Assembly (NCBI RefSeq): GCF_001913155.1
Contig: NZ_CP018760.1
Span: 992,001-1,056,000 of the forward strand
Length of the DNA stretch: 64,000 nucleotides
Reading direction: 5' to 3'
Origin: Maribacter hydrothermalis
GTDB taxonomy: Bacteria; Bacteroidota; Bacteroidia; Flavobacteriales; Flavobacteriaceae
The notes under the pieces are model-generated. The model saw only the letters and a program-made list of their open reading frames with translations. It ran no database searches and was not told where the DNA came from. Each line of letters starts with the position of its first letter. Position 1 is the first letter of the stretch. The translations under genes were made by a program, and so were the position numbers. Below are positions 26,447 to 35,213 of this stretch, piece by piece.

Positions 26447-26529
26447 TTATCAAAAAATGGGTGTGAAAAATTAATAATTCGCAATGTATTGAGGTACTGC
26501 AAATTACAAATTGAATTAAATGATGGAAT

Positions 26530-26940
26530 TTATGAGATAATATCCCTCAATGTATTATTTCGATAGACATCTAAAGCACTATCACGAACTTGAAGCATTA
26601 ATTTATGAACGGAACAGGTAATTTCATCGGGACAATCATCACAGGTTTCATAAAAGTTCAAACTCACGCAAGGCACCATGGCAATTGGTCCTTCCAAAAC
26701 CCGCATGACATCGGTCATTGAAATTTCCTCAGGTTTTCTTAACAAGTAATAGCCACCACCTTTTCCTTTTTTAGAACCTAAGAATCCTGTTTTTTTTAAA
26801 CTTAAGAGAATACTTTCCAAGAATTTTTGAGAAATGTTTTCCTTTTCCGCTATTTCTGAAATTTGAATAGGTTTCTTCTCTGGCTGTGCCGCTAGGAACG
26901 CCAGTGCTTTTAAACCATACTTTGTCTTTTTCGATAGCAT
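26530..26940 (-). CDS. Rrf2-family transcriptional regulator
   Basis: A 136-residue winged-helix regulator. It begins MLSKKTKYGLKALAFLA and has the Rrf2 recognition helix region ISEIAEKENISQKFLESIL, the wing GSKKGKGGGYYL, and a cysteine cluster CVSLNFYETCDDCPDEITC with four Cys that could bind an iron-sulfur cluster or sense thiols. I use the ATG at 26940; an upstream TTG at 26982 would add 14 poorly conserved residues. Position directly before the sulfate operon suggests a CymR-like role in cysteine metabolism; IscR- or NsrR-like sensing is also possible. It is separated from metZ by a terminator-like hairpin. Confidence 0.92.
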   Translation of the reverse strand: MLSKKTKYGLKALAFLAAQPEKKPIQISEIAEKENISQKFLESILLSLKKTGFLGSKKGKGGGYYLLRKPEEISMTDVMRVLEGPIAMVPCVSLNFYETCDDCPDEITCSVHKLMLQVRDSALDVYRNNTLRDIIS

Positions 26941-26997
26941 GATGCTAAGATAGCTAAATATTAAAATATTGAAAGACTTCAATTATAAATACAACAA

Positions 26998-27028
26998 TGC
27001 CCGGTGTTTACCAGGCATTTTATTTTTT
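26998..27028 (-). terminator. Probable terminator after the metZ-like gene
   Basis: AATGCCTGGT and ACCGGGCATT pair with one mismatch around a short loop, 15 bp after the stop at 27043; the following U-tract is weak on this strand. On the plus strand a T-rich tract follows. Confidence 0.45.
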
Positions 27029-27042
27029 CTGCTATTTTAAAG

Positions 27043-28215
27043 CTATCCGAGTGCTTGAGTGATATCTGCAATGATATCATCTATATGCTCTAACCCTACC
27101 GATATACGAACCGTTCCATCGGAAATACCTACTGCCGCACGTTCTTTAACACTTAGTTTACTATGTGTTGTAGATGCCGGATGCGTTACTATAGTTCTCG
27201 AATCACCCAAATTTGCTGAGAGGGATAACAATTTAATAGAATCAAAAAACTCCCTACCTGCATCTAAACCACCTTTTACTTCAAAGGCTACCACGCAACC
27301 ACCAGCTTTCATTTGTTTTTTGGCAATCTCATATTTAGGGTGCGATTTTAAGAATGGATATTTTACCCAATTAATATTCTCGTGACCTTCTAAAAACTCA
27401 GCTAATTTTAAAGCATTTTCACAATGTCTATCTACACGAATTGCCAGGGTCTCCAAACTTTTAGATAGTATCCACGCATTAAATGGTGATAAAGCGGGAC
27501 CAGTTATACGTGAAAAACGGTATACCTTATTCATCAACTCCGCACTACCTACGGTTATACCTGCCAACACCCTACCTTGACCATCCATTAGTTTTGTGCC
27601 AGAGTGAATTACCAAATCCGCACCAAACTTAATGGGTTGCTGTAAATAAGGTGTAGCAAAGCAATTATCGATGACCAGAATTAAATTGTTCTTTTTTGCA
27701 ATTTTACCCAGCTCTTCTAAATCTAACACATCTACACCTGGATTCGTTGGAGTCTCTGCATAGATAATTTTGGTAGTCGGCGTTATCATACTCTCGATTG
27801 TGTCTAATTCATCAATCTTAAAGTACGAATGACTAATATTCCATTTCGGAAAGAAATTGGTGAACAATGAATGTGTTGAACCAAATATGCTTCTTGCCGA
27901 AAGTACATGATCTCCACTATCTAACAATGCCGCTAAAGTTGAAAAAACCGCTGCCATGCCCGATGCAAATGCAAAGCCGCTTTCGGCACCTTCCATTTGG
28001 CACACCTTATCTATAAACTCAGATGAATTCGGATTTGAATATCGCGAATAAATATTTCGGTCTTTTTCCTCTGCAAAGGACGCACGCATATCTTCAGCAT
28101 CTTCAAACACAAAACTTGAGGTCAAATACAAAGGAACGGAATGCTCCAAGTTCTCACTTCGTTTTAGTTGTGTGCGTATAGCGTTCGTTTCAAATTTAAT
28201 GTTATTCTTGTTCAT
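27043..28215 (-). CDS. metZ: O-succinylhomoserine sulfhydrylase-like PLP enzyme
   Basis: A 390-residue Cys/Met-metabolism PLP enzyme. The lysine is in LVIHSGTKLMDGQGR near residue 208, with SRYSNPN near residue 57 and SLGLEHIDD-type C-terminal motif (RISVGLEHIDDI). The sequence is closest in style to MetZ (O-succinylhomoserine sulfhydrylase), which makes homocysteine directly; cystathionine gamma-synthase activity cannot be excluded. It is encoded 54 bp after the metX-thrA fusion, which supplies acylated homoserine. A second, different sulfhydrylase (metY) lies at 31784, so two routes may coexist. Confidence 0.88.
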   Translation of the reverse strand: MNKNNIKFETNAIRTQLKRSENLEHSVPLYLTSSFVFEDAEDMRASFAEEKDRNIYSRYSNPNSSEFIDKVCQMEGAESGFAFASGMAAVFSTLAALLDSGDHVLSARSIFGSTHSLFTNFFPKWNISHSYFKIDELDTIESMITPTTKIIYAETPTNPGVDVLDLEELGKIAKKNNLILVIDNCFATPYLQQPIKFGADLVIHSGTKLMDGQGRVLAGITVGSAELMNKVYRFSRITGPALSPFNAWILSKSLETLAIRVDRHCENALKLAEFLEGHENINWVKYPFLKSHPKYEIAKKQMKAGGCVVAFEVKGGLDAGREFFDSIKLLSLSANLGDSRTIVTHPASTTHSKLSVKERAAVGISDGTVRISVGLEHIDDIIADITQALG

Positions 28216-28269
28216 TTTACTATTTCTTCTCTTTTCGCATTTCTACTTTTTTGTACTTTGTACTTTTCA

Positions 28270-31200
28270 CTACCCTTTCTCCGCAATCCTTAATATATCT
28301 CCAAATACACCTCTAGCCGTAACTGCTGCCCCTGCACCTGCACCTTGTATTACTAACGGATTTTCTCCGTAAGATTCCGTATAAATCTCTATAATGGAAT
28401 CCGACCCTTTTACCTGACCCAAGGCACTTTCTTTTGGCACAGATATCAATTTTACATCAAGCACACCTTTTTCCTTTTGAAGATTTCCATGCAAATCGCC
28501 CACATAACGTAATACGTGATTTGGTTTCTGATTCTTTTTGATTTCATTAAACTTAGCATCTAACACCTCTAAATTCTCTAAAAAGAAGGCTACTTCTCCG
28601 ACTTGTAATTTCTCTGGTATAAGATTATCTATATTGATATCAGCAAACTCATTATGCAGGTCTAATTCTCTTGCTAAGATCAATAACTTACGCCCCACAT
28701 CATTTCCCGATAAATCTTCGCGAGGATCCGGTTCTGTAAATCCTTGTTTCATCGCATCTTTTAATATCGATGAAAATGGGACATCTACTTCGGAGAATGT
28801 ATTGAATATATAACTTAACGACCCTGAGAACACTCCTTTAATCCTTGTGATATTTTCTCCCGATAAATGTAATAACTTAATAGTATCTATCAACGGTAAA
28901 CCTGCGCCTACATTGGTTTCGTACAAGTACTGCTTTTGATTTTTCTGTAGTTCTTCTCGCAATAACTGATAAAAATCGTATCGTAAAGTATTAGCTATTT
29001 TATTTGAGGAAACAATATCAAATCCGCGTTCTACGAATTCAAAATAATTAGCCACAAAATCTTTACTTGCCGTATTATCAATAACAATTAGGTTTTCTAA
29101 ATGATGATGCTTTGCAAAATCAAAAGCATCATCAACTTTATACGACTTCCCTTTTTGTTTTAGATTTGTTTTCCAATTTTTGGTAATTCCTTTTTCATCT
29201 AACAAAATCTTTTTAGAGTTTGCAATCCCAAATACGCGTAAATCTAATTTTTTACGATCCTTGATTGTTTTGGCTGATTTAAGAATTTGATCAATAAGCG
29301 TTCCTCCTACATTCCCATGCCCAAAAATCAGAATATTTATTTTCTTACTAATTCCGAACACCTGTCCGTGCATTACGTTTACCGCCTTGTGTAAATCGGC
29401 TTTCTTAACCACCAAACTTACATTCTTGCCAGATACAGTATTATTAAATAACAAAGGCACAATCTGGTTTTTAATTAATGCATTAAACGGATTGTGGAAC
29501 GTACTTAGATCTTGACCTACTATAGATATGATAGACACATCATCCATCACCGTAATCATATTTATATCTTTAGATTCAAAATCAGTACTAAATTCATTCT
29601 CCAAGGCCAGTTTTGCTCTCTTAGCCTTGTCTTTCTTTACGACAAGACCAATTCCTCTTTCCGAAGAACCTTGAGAAATAATACTCACACTTATATTACT
29701 CGTTTGTAATGCTTTAAATATTCTCGCATCTACACCTACTTTTCCTAATAATCCACGACCTTCAATATTGATCATGGCAACATCTTCAATTACAGAAAGT
29801 GATTTAATACCTTCTTTGCTCGATTTTGCGCTTATTAATGTTCCTTCGTTAACATCGTTATAAGTATTTAAAATACGAAGCGGAATGTTCTTTTCTATTA
29901 GGGGAATAATTGTTTTAGCATGCAAAATAGTTGCTCCAAAATTTGCCAATTCATTAGCCTCTGCATAAGACAGATTTGCTAGTTTTTTGGCTTCTGGAAC
30001 ATAATCTGGATTAGCTGTAAAAATTCCGTCTACATGTGTATAATTCTGTAATTCTTCAGCATCTAAAAAGTTCGCTAAAAGTGCAGCAGTATAGTTGCTG
30101 CCATTTCTTCCTAACGTAGTTGTTTCTCCATCTAAGGTTGATGAAATAAAACCGGTAACAACTGCTACGGTATCTTTAGGAATTTTATCAAACTTCAGTA
30201 AAACTTGCTCTTTAGATTCTGCCTCTAAAACTTTAGCATCACCAAAAGAGTTATCAGTTTTTATTACGTCACGGGTATCTACGAATACTGCTTTTACTCC
30301 TTTTCCTATTAATAACTTAGTAACCAACTTTGCAGAAATAAGTTCACCATAGGCAAGAACTTCGTCTTTAATTTTAGCACTATAATCACCCAACAAAGAA
30401 ACTCCTTCATACAACTTTGCCAAACCTTTAAATTCTGCCGACAAATTAACATTTTTATAAGATTGATTTTGATACTTTTCTAAAGCTTCAAAGTCGGCCT
30501 TATAGTCTTTCCCCTTCGCAGCTTTTTCTAAAATAATCTCTAATTGATCTGTAGCTTTTTCTCTTGCCGAAACAACTACGGCAATACTCTCATCATCCTT
30601 TACCTTATTGGAAATAATATCTAAAACACGCTCTAATCCTTCACCATTGCTTAATGACTTACCACCAAACTTCAAAATCTTAATTTTCTTGATTTTACCA
30701 TTGGTATTAAAAATACCGGTCAGCAATTTCTCCATTTGGCCAAACTCTATCAAGAATGCATCATGCCCATGTAACGACTGTACTTCGCCATAGGTTACAT
30801 TGCTTTTTGCTTGCGCTAATTGTTTAAACGTATCCTTATTTTCTTGTGCGGTAAAGAACATATCAGAATCTACACCGATAATATGAATGTTGGTATCACT
30901 ATTTTGTAGTTTGATAAAATTCTCATCACCACTTCTAGTAACATCAATAGTCTTCAATAATTGATTCATTAGTTTATAGGCCGATAACTGAAAACGCTCT
31001 TGAAGCTTATCGCCATGATGCATTAACCAGCTTTCTACATTAAAAACCTTAAGCTCTTCGTTGGTACTTCTTTTAAAGCGTTCTTTGAAGGAAGCCGGAG
31101 TTCTATAGCATAACATGGCGTGCATACGCGCATCATGAACCGGTTGTTTTGAGTTTACCAAAAACTGCTCTTGGATCTGACAATTGGCAATAAGCCAGTC

Positions 31201-31656
31201 GGTCGATTTCCAATCGGATGCTACAGGTATCAAATGTTCTGTCAATGTAGGCTGTAATGCTGCCATTTCCCAAGCGATACCACCACCTAAAGAACCACCG
31301 ATCAAAGCAAATAAACGGTCAACCTTTAACTGCTCCAAACCTAACAAGAACATTCTAGCTACATCTCCTGCTACAAAATCCTTATAATTCTCTATCACGA
31401 ACTTATCATGACCGTTACCGGGAATATTGAAGGCCAAAATGGTATATTTTTGGGTATCGATACATTTTTCATCACCTATAAGTGCTGACCACCAACCATT
31501 GTCACCAGTAACATTAGAGTTCCCGGTAAGAGCATGGTTCACCAAAATTATTGGCGCTGTATGTAGCTCTTTTCCAAATACCTGATAAGACAATTGAATG
31601 TCTTGTGTGGCACCACTTAGGGTCTTGTATTTTTTAATCTGTAATTGATGTAACAT
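28270..31656 (-). CDS. Fusion: homoserine O-acyltransferase / aspartokinase / homoserine dehydrogenase
   Basis: A 1128-residue three-activity fusion. Residues 1-315 are a MetX-like alpha/beta hydrolase with nucleophile Ser122 (IGGSLGGG), Asp265 and His298 (HGHDAFL). Residues about 325-610 are aspartokinase (KFGGKSLS), 620-765 hold ACT domains (GLLGKVGVDARIF, SIISIVGQDLS), and 771-1128 are homoserine dehydrogenase (FGHGNVGGTLID). It links aspartate phosphorylation, homoserine formation and homoserine acylation in one chain. Acetyl versus succinyl donor is not resolved. It sits between metY and metZ-like genes, 127 bp after metY, in the transcript led by the SAM-I riboswitch at 33178. Confidence 0.93.
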   Translation of the reverse strand: MLHQLQIKKYKTLSGATQDIQLSYQVFGKELHTAPIILVNHALTGNSNVTGDNGWWSALIGDEKCIDTQKYTILAFNIPGNGHDKFVIENYKDFVAGDVARMFLLGLEQLKVDRLFALIGGSLGGGIAWEMAALQPTLTEHLIPVASDWKSTDWLIANCQIQEQFLVNSKQPVHDARMHAMLCYRTPASFKERFKRSTNEELKVFNVESWLMHHGDKLQERFQLSAYKLMNQLLKTIDVTRSGDENFIKLQNSDTNIHIIGVDSDMFFTAQENKDTFKQLAQAKSNVTYGEVQSLHGHDAFLIEFGQMEKLLTGIFNTNGKIKKIKILKFGGKSLSNGEGLERVLDIISNKVKDDESIAVVVSAREKATDQLEIILEKAAKGKDYKADFEALEKYQNQSYKNVNLSAEFKGLAKLYEGVSLLGDYSAKIKDEVLAYGELISAKLVTKLLIGKGVKAVFVDTRDVIKTDNSFGDAKVLEAESKEQVLLKFDKIPKDTVAVVTGFISSTLDGETTTLGRNGSNYTAALLANFLDAEELQNYTHVDGIFTANPDYVPEAKKLANLSYAEANELANFGATILHAKTIIPLIEKNIPLRILNTYNDVNEGTLISAKSSKEGIKSLSVIEDVAMINIEGRGLLGKVGVDARIFKALQTSNISVSIISQGSSERGIGLVVKKDKAKRAKLALENEFSTDFESKDINMITVMDDVSIISIVGQDLSTFHNPFNALIKNQIVPLLFNNTVSGKNVSLVVKKADLHKAVNVMHGQVFGISKKINILIFGHGNVGGTLIDQILKSAKTIKDRKKLDLRVFGIANSKKILLDEKGITKNWKTNLKQKGKSYKVDDAFDFAKHHHLENLIVIDNTASKDFVANYFEFVERGFDIVSSNKIANTLRYDFYQLLREELQKNQKQYLYETNVGAGLPLIDTIKLLHLSGENITRIKGVFSGSLSYIFNTFSEVDVPFSSILKDAMKQGFTEPDPREDLSGNDVGRKLLILARELDLHNEFADINIDNLIPEKLQVGEVAFFLENLEVLDAKFNEIKKNQKPNHVLRYVGDLHGNLQKEKGVLDVKLISVPKESALGQVKGSDSIIEIYTESYGENPLVIQGAGAGAAVTARGVFGDILRIAEKG

Positions 31657-31676
31657 TTATTTAAAAATCAATTTAT

Positions 31677-31700
31677 GGCTTCGGCTACGCTCAGCTACCA
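31677..31700. repeat. Dispersed element between metY and metX-thrA
   Basis: GGCTTCGGCTACGCTCAGCT is an intergenic copy of the TCGGCTACGCTCAGC family; a degenerate partner lies at 31733-31780. Confidence 0.65.
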
Positions 31701-31720
31701 TATGTAAATACTCTATTCTT

Positions 31721-31762
31721 AAACAATCGGTGACTTCGGTTTCGCTTAGTCTCCGATTGTTT
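31721..31762. repeat. Hairpin with 10-bp perfect stem
   Basis: AAACAATCGG (31721-31730) pairs with CCGATTGTTT (31753-31762). The loop contains a degenerate copy of the dispersed element (CTTCGGTTTCGCTTAG). There is no U-tract, so it is a repeat-derived hairpin, perhaps an mRNA processing or stability site between metY and metX-thrA. Confidence 0.55.
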
Positions 31763-31783
31763 CAACTTTGCTCAGCTACCTAT

Positions 31784-33058
31784 TTAAAGACTTGCAAATG
31801 CTTGTTCCAAATCTGCTTTTAAGTCTTCAATGTCTTCAAGACCAACCGACAAACGAATTAGATCTTGACCTACACCTGCGCTATCTTGCTGTTCTGCCGT
31901 TAATTGTTGGTGCGTTGTACTTGCTGGGTGAATAATCAATGATTTGGTATCCCCAATATTCGCTAGCAATGAAAATATCTTAGTAGCATCGGTAACTTTT
32001 TTAGCAGCTTCAAATCCGCCTTTTACACCAAAGGTAACCAATCCGCTTTGTCCTTTTGGCAAATATTCCTTTGCTAATTCGTTGTACTTATTACTTTTAA
32101 GTCCCGGGTAATTTACCCATTCAACTTCTTTTCTACCTTCTAACCAAGTAGCTAATTCCAATGCATTTACACTGTGCTGCTTAATACGTACAGGCAATGT
32201 TTCTAAACCTTGAATAATTTGAAATGCGTTAAACGGGCTCAATGCTCCACCGAAATCACGTAAGCCTTCTAAAATTAATTTGAAAGTAAACGCTGCAGCA
32301 CCTAATGCTTCGCTATACACCAAACCATGGTAACCTGCAGATGGTTCTGTGAACTCAGGGAATTTTCCGTTGGTCCAGTCAAACGTACCAGCATCAATAA
32401 TTGCTCCGCCTAATGATGTTCCTTGCCCGCCAATATATTTGGTCAATGAATGAATTACCAAGTTAGCCCCGTGTTCAATTGGATTTAATAATGACGGGGT
32501 AGCTACTGTATTATCAACTATAAATGGTACACCTGCTGCTTTGGATTCTTTTGAAATCGCTTTTAAATCCAACACATCTAACTTCGGGTTTCCTAAGGAT
32601 TCTACAAAAAATGCTCTTGTATTGTCCTGTACCGCTTTTCCAAAATTTTCAGGTTCAGATGCATCTACAAATGTTGTTGTGATACCTAACCTTGGCAATG
32701 TCACATTCAATAAATTAAATGTACCTCCATACAAACTGCTCGACGCTACAATGTGATCACCAGCTTTCAACAAGGTCAATAAACCTGTTGAGATTGCCGC
32801 TGTACCCGATGCAAAAACTACTGCTCCTATCCCGCCTTCTACCGCAGCTAATCTATCTTGTAGAATTTGATTGGTAGGGTTATTTAACCTAGTATAAATA
32901 AAACCTAATTCCCCAAGAGAGAATAAGCGTGCCGCATGGTCCGTATCGTTAAATACATACGATGATGTTTGGTAAATAGGCACTGCTCGTGTTCCCCCAT
33001 TTGTAGTGGTGTCGTGACCTGCGTGTAATGCGTTTGTAGCTAATTTGTGATTACTCAT
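31784..33058 (-). CDS. metY: O-acetylhomoserine aminocarboxypropyltransferase
   Basis: A 424-residue PLP sulfhydrylase that makes homocysteine from O-acetylhomoserine and sulfide. It has the MetY-type length, the start TNALHAGHDTTTNGGTRAVPIYQTSSYVF, the PLP lysine in LVIHSLTKYIGGQGT near residue 208, and the C-terminal LIRLSVGLEDIEDL. It uses the sulfide produced by the assimilation genes further along the same strand. It is first behind a SAM-I riboswitch, so methionine/SAM sufficiency should repress it. Confidence 0.95.
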   Translation of the reverse strand: MSNHKLATNALHAGHDTTTNGGTRAVPIYQTSSYVFNDTDHAARLFSLGELGFIYTRLNNPTNQILQDRLAAVEGGIGAVVFASGTAAISTGLLTLLKAGDHIVASSSLYGGTFNLLNVTLPRLGITTTFVDASEPENFGKAVQDNTRAFFVESLGNPKLDVLDLKAISKESKAAGVPFIVDNTVATPSLLNPIEHGANLVIHSLTKYIGGQGTSLGGAIIDAGTFDWTNGKFPEFTEPSAGYHGLVYSEALGAAAFTFKLILEGLRDFGGALSPFNAFQIIQGLETLPVRIKQHSVNALELATWLEGRKEVEWVNYPGLKSNKYNELAKEYLPKGQSGLVTFGVKGGFEAAKKVTDATKIFSLLANIGDTKSLIIHPASTTHQQLTAEQQDSAGVGQDLIRLSVGLEDIEDLKADLEQAFASL

Positions 33059-33177
33059 GATTTTGTTGTTTTTAAATATTAATTAATAATTAAAAGCCAA
33101 ACCTTGACCAGCATAATTTGCAGGTAGGTAAAATCAAAAAGTTATAAGAAAGTAATATCGAAGAAAATTCGATTACT

Positions 33178-33277
33178 GTTATCCATCCCCTAAGGGTAGA
33201 ATGTAGCACCTTCTTTGTGATGAACAAAGGGTTGCTAAGGTTTCAAAGGGTCTAATCCCTCCACCTTTCTTGATAAC
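33178..33277 (-). ncRNA. SAM-I (S-box) riboswitch controlling metY and downstream genes
   Basis: The minus strand shows GTTATCAAGAAAGGTGGAGG, GACCC, TGAAACC-TTAGCAACC, GGTGCTACATTC and a closing GGATAAC that pairs with the first bases (P1). P4 is a short CTACCC/GGGGATGG-type hairpin, the compact standard form. A weaker hairpin (AGTAATCGAA/TTCGATATTACT) follows directly and could be part of the expression platform. It lies 120 nt before metY. Confidence 0.96.
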
Positions 33278-33306
33278 TATTCAATAAGTGTTTGAACTTT
33301 AAGGTG

Positions 33307-33314
33307 CAAATATA
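33307..33314 (-). promoter_or_regulatory. Minus-7 box ahead of the metY riboswitch
   Basis: TATATTTG matches TAnnTTTG exactly, 30 nt upstream of the aptamer. The minus-33 element is not clear. Confidence 0.5.
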
Positions 33315-33423
33315 AGGGCAGAATATTTGAAAATCCTAGTATTTTATGAAAAAAATATAATTTGAGGTTGTGTTGTTATTTTTCTGTGAGTTTCAAGAAA
33401 ACTAGAAACCTGATCAACTAAGA

Positions 33424-33482
33424 GGTTCTCGATACACTTTGAATCTAATTAAAAAATTAGATTCAAAGCACTCGAACTGACA
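33424..33482. repeat. Intergenic repeat GGTTCTCGATACA ... CACTCGAACTGACA
   Basis: The ends GGTTCTCGATACA and CACTCGAACTGACA frame a perfect stem CTTTGAATCTAAT/ATTAGATTCAAAG. I recognise these ends from a flavobacterial intergenic repeat family; only this copy is in the window. It lies in the 485-bp gap between the sulfatase and metY, which otherwise holds the SAM-I riboswitch and a promoter. Confidence 0.55.
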
Positions 33483-33492
33483 TTTTTTTTTC

Positions 33493-33543
33493 CAACAACC
33501 AACAACTAACACTTGTGCTGAGCGTAGCCGAAATAACCAACAA
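33493..33543. repeat. CAACAACCAAC repeat plus TGCTGAGCGTAGCCG element
   Basis: CCAACAACCAACAACTAAC and CCAACAACTAA flank TGCTGAGCGTAGCCGAA (33515-33531), which is the reverse complement of the element at 31677. The block sits directly after the sulfatase stop. Confidence 0.55.
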
Positions 33544-35166
33544 CTAATCGATCATCCCAGCACTCTTGTACTTTTTTATGTACTTCTGATCTTGCTCCGG
33601 TGAATCTTTATAATATTTACGCATTTCAACTAAATCTTTCTTTAGTTTTTTTACGGTGTCCGCATATGCAGGATCATTGTAGACATTGTTCATTTCATTT
33701 GGGTCTTTCAGCCTGTCATACAATTCCCATTCGTCAACATCATAGTAGAAGTGTGCGAGTTTAAATTCTTTGTTTACTATACCATAATGGCGTTTTACCA
33801 TATGTACGGATGGATATTCGTAATACTGATAATACACCGCATCCCTTGTCCAATTGTCTTTTTCTCCTTTCAATAGCGGAATTAAACTCTCCCCTTGCAT
33901 ATCGTTTGGCGGTGTGATACCTACCGCCTCTAACATGGTCTGTGCAAAATCTAAATTCTGAACCATTTCATTCTCTACCGAACCAGGTTTTACCACATTT
34001 GGCCAACGAACCAATAACGGAGTTTTGAAGGATTCATCATAAATAAATCGCTTATCGAACCAACCGTGTTCCCCTAAATAAAATCCTTGGTCCGAAGTAT
34101 AAATTACAATTGTATTTTCTGCTAATCCGCTTTCATCTAAATAATCTAGCAATCGACCTACATTGTCATCAACCGAAGAAATACTACCCAAATAGTCTTG
34201 CATATATCGCTGGTATTTCCATTTCATTTTCTCGGTATCGTTCATCTTTGGCCAATTGTTATAGAAGAAGTCATTAATGGAGTCTAATACCGGATCATAC
34301 AACGCCTTTTGTTCTGCCGTAGCACGGTTATACGGACCATAAAAGCTATTTGGAAACTCTTCCACTACAGGAAAAACCTTTCCTTCCATTTTTGCCAACG
34401 TCTCTGGGCGTATTTTACTATCGTGACTATACATCATATGTGTCAACAAATTCATCTCTGCCGTTTTTGCGGCTGAACCTCTATTGCTATAATCATCGAA
34501 AAGTGTTTCTGGTTCTGGGAATGTTTTCTGTGTAAACTCCTTGAACTTATCAGGTCTTGGCCACCAAGGTCTATGTGGTGCTTTGTGTAAATACATCATC
34601 ATAAATGGTTCGTCATCTGCAGCTTCTTTCTTTAACCAATCTAAAGATACATCTGTAATAATATCGGTTACATACCCTTGCTTGGAAATGGTATCGCCAT
34701 TGGTGACAATAAAATCAGGATTGATATAATGTCCCTGACCCGGCAGTATCATAAACTCATCTACCCCTTTAGGGTTATTACCAAAGTGGAGCTTGCCGAA
34801 CATAGCAGTTTTATACCCATTCTTTTTAAATATCTGTGGAAAGGTGACTTGCGTGGTATCGAACGGAAAGTAATTATCTACTTTCCCATTAATATGTGTA
34901 TGCTTGCCCGTTAATATTGTTGCCCGTGATGGTGCACAAATAGAGTTAGTAACGCTCGCATTCGTAAACAACATACCTTCTTTTGCCAAGCGATCAATAT
35001 TAGGCGTACTAAGTAATTTATCATCATACGCGCTAATAGCTTGGTAGGCATGATCATCTGACATGATGAAAATGATATTCGGCTTTTTCTTTTTGCTTTT
35101 TTGGGCTTCGCCATTGAATGGCAACAAGAACAAAACTCCTGTAACGATTAAGATTAGTTTTTTCAT
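33544..35166 (-). CDS. Exported sulfatase
   Basis: A 540-residue type I sulfatase with a signal peptide (cleavage near NGEAQ). The formylglycine motif is C-A-P-S-R (Cys77), followed by ATILTGKH; metal ligands Asp37 and Asp38 lie in IMSDDHA, and DQGFYLGEHGWFDKR near residue 353 is typical for the family. Cys77 must be oxidised by a sulfatase-maturing enzyme not seen here. The substrate is probably a sulfated sugar or polysaccharide, but no glycoside hydrolase or SusCD pair adjoins it. Location next to sulfur assimilation genes may be chance. Confidence 0.92.
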   Translation of the reverse strand: MKKLILIVTGVLFLLPFNGEAQKSKKKKPNIIFIMSDDHAYQAISAYDDKLLSTPNIDRLAKEGMLFTNASVTNSICAPSRATILTGKHTHINGKVDNYFPFDTTQVTFPQIFKKNGYKTAMFGKLHFGNNPKGVDEFMILPGQGHYINPDFIVTNGDTISKQGYVTDIITDVSLDWLKKEAADDEPFMMMYLHKAPHRPWWPRPDKFKEFTQKTFPEPETLFDDYSNRGSAAKTAEMNLLTHMMYSHDSKIRPETLAKMEGKVFPVVEEFPNSFYGPYNRATAEQKALYDPVLDSINDFFYNNWPKMNDTEKMKWKYQRYMQDYLGSISSVDDNVGRLLDYLDESGLAENTIVIYTSDQGFYLGEHGWFDKRFIYDESFKTPLLVRWPNVVKPGSVENEMVQNLDFAQTMLEAVGITPPNDMQGESLIPLLKGEKDNWTRDAVYYQYYEYPSVHMVKRHYGIVNKEFKLAHFYYDVDEWELYDRLKDPNEMNNVYNDPAYADTVKKLKKDLVEMRKYYKDSPEQDQKYIKKYKSAGMID

Positions 35167-35213
35167 TTTGGTTGTTGTTTGATGAGATTGATTGGTATTA
35201 AAAGTAGGGATAT

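Noticed and set aside
33424..33482. The AT-rich stem-loop as a transcription terminator of metY's neighbour
   Set aside because: Neither strand shows a T-run directly after the stem, and the outer ends look like a repeat family.
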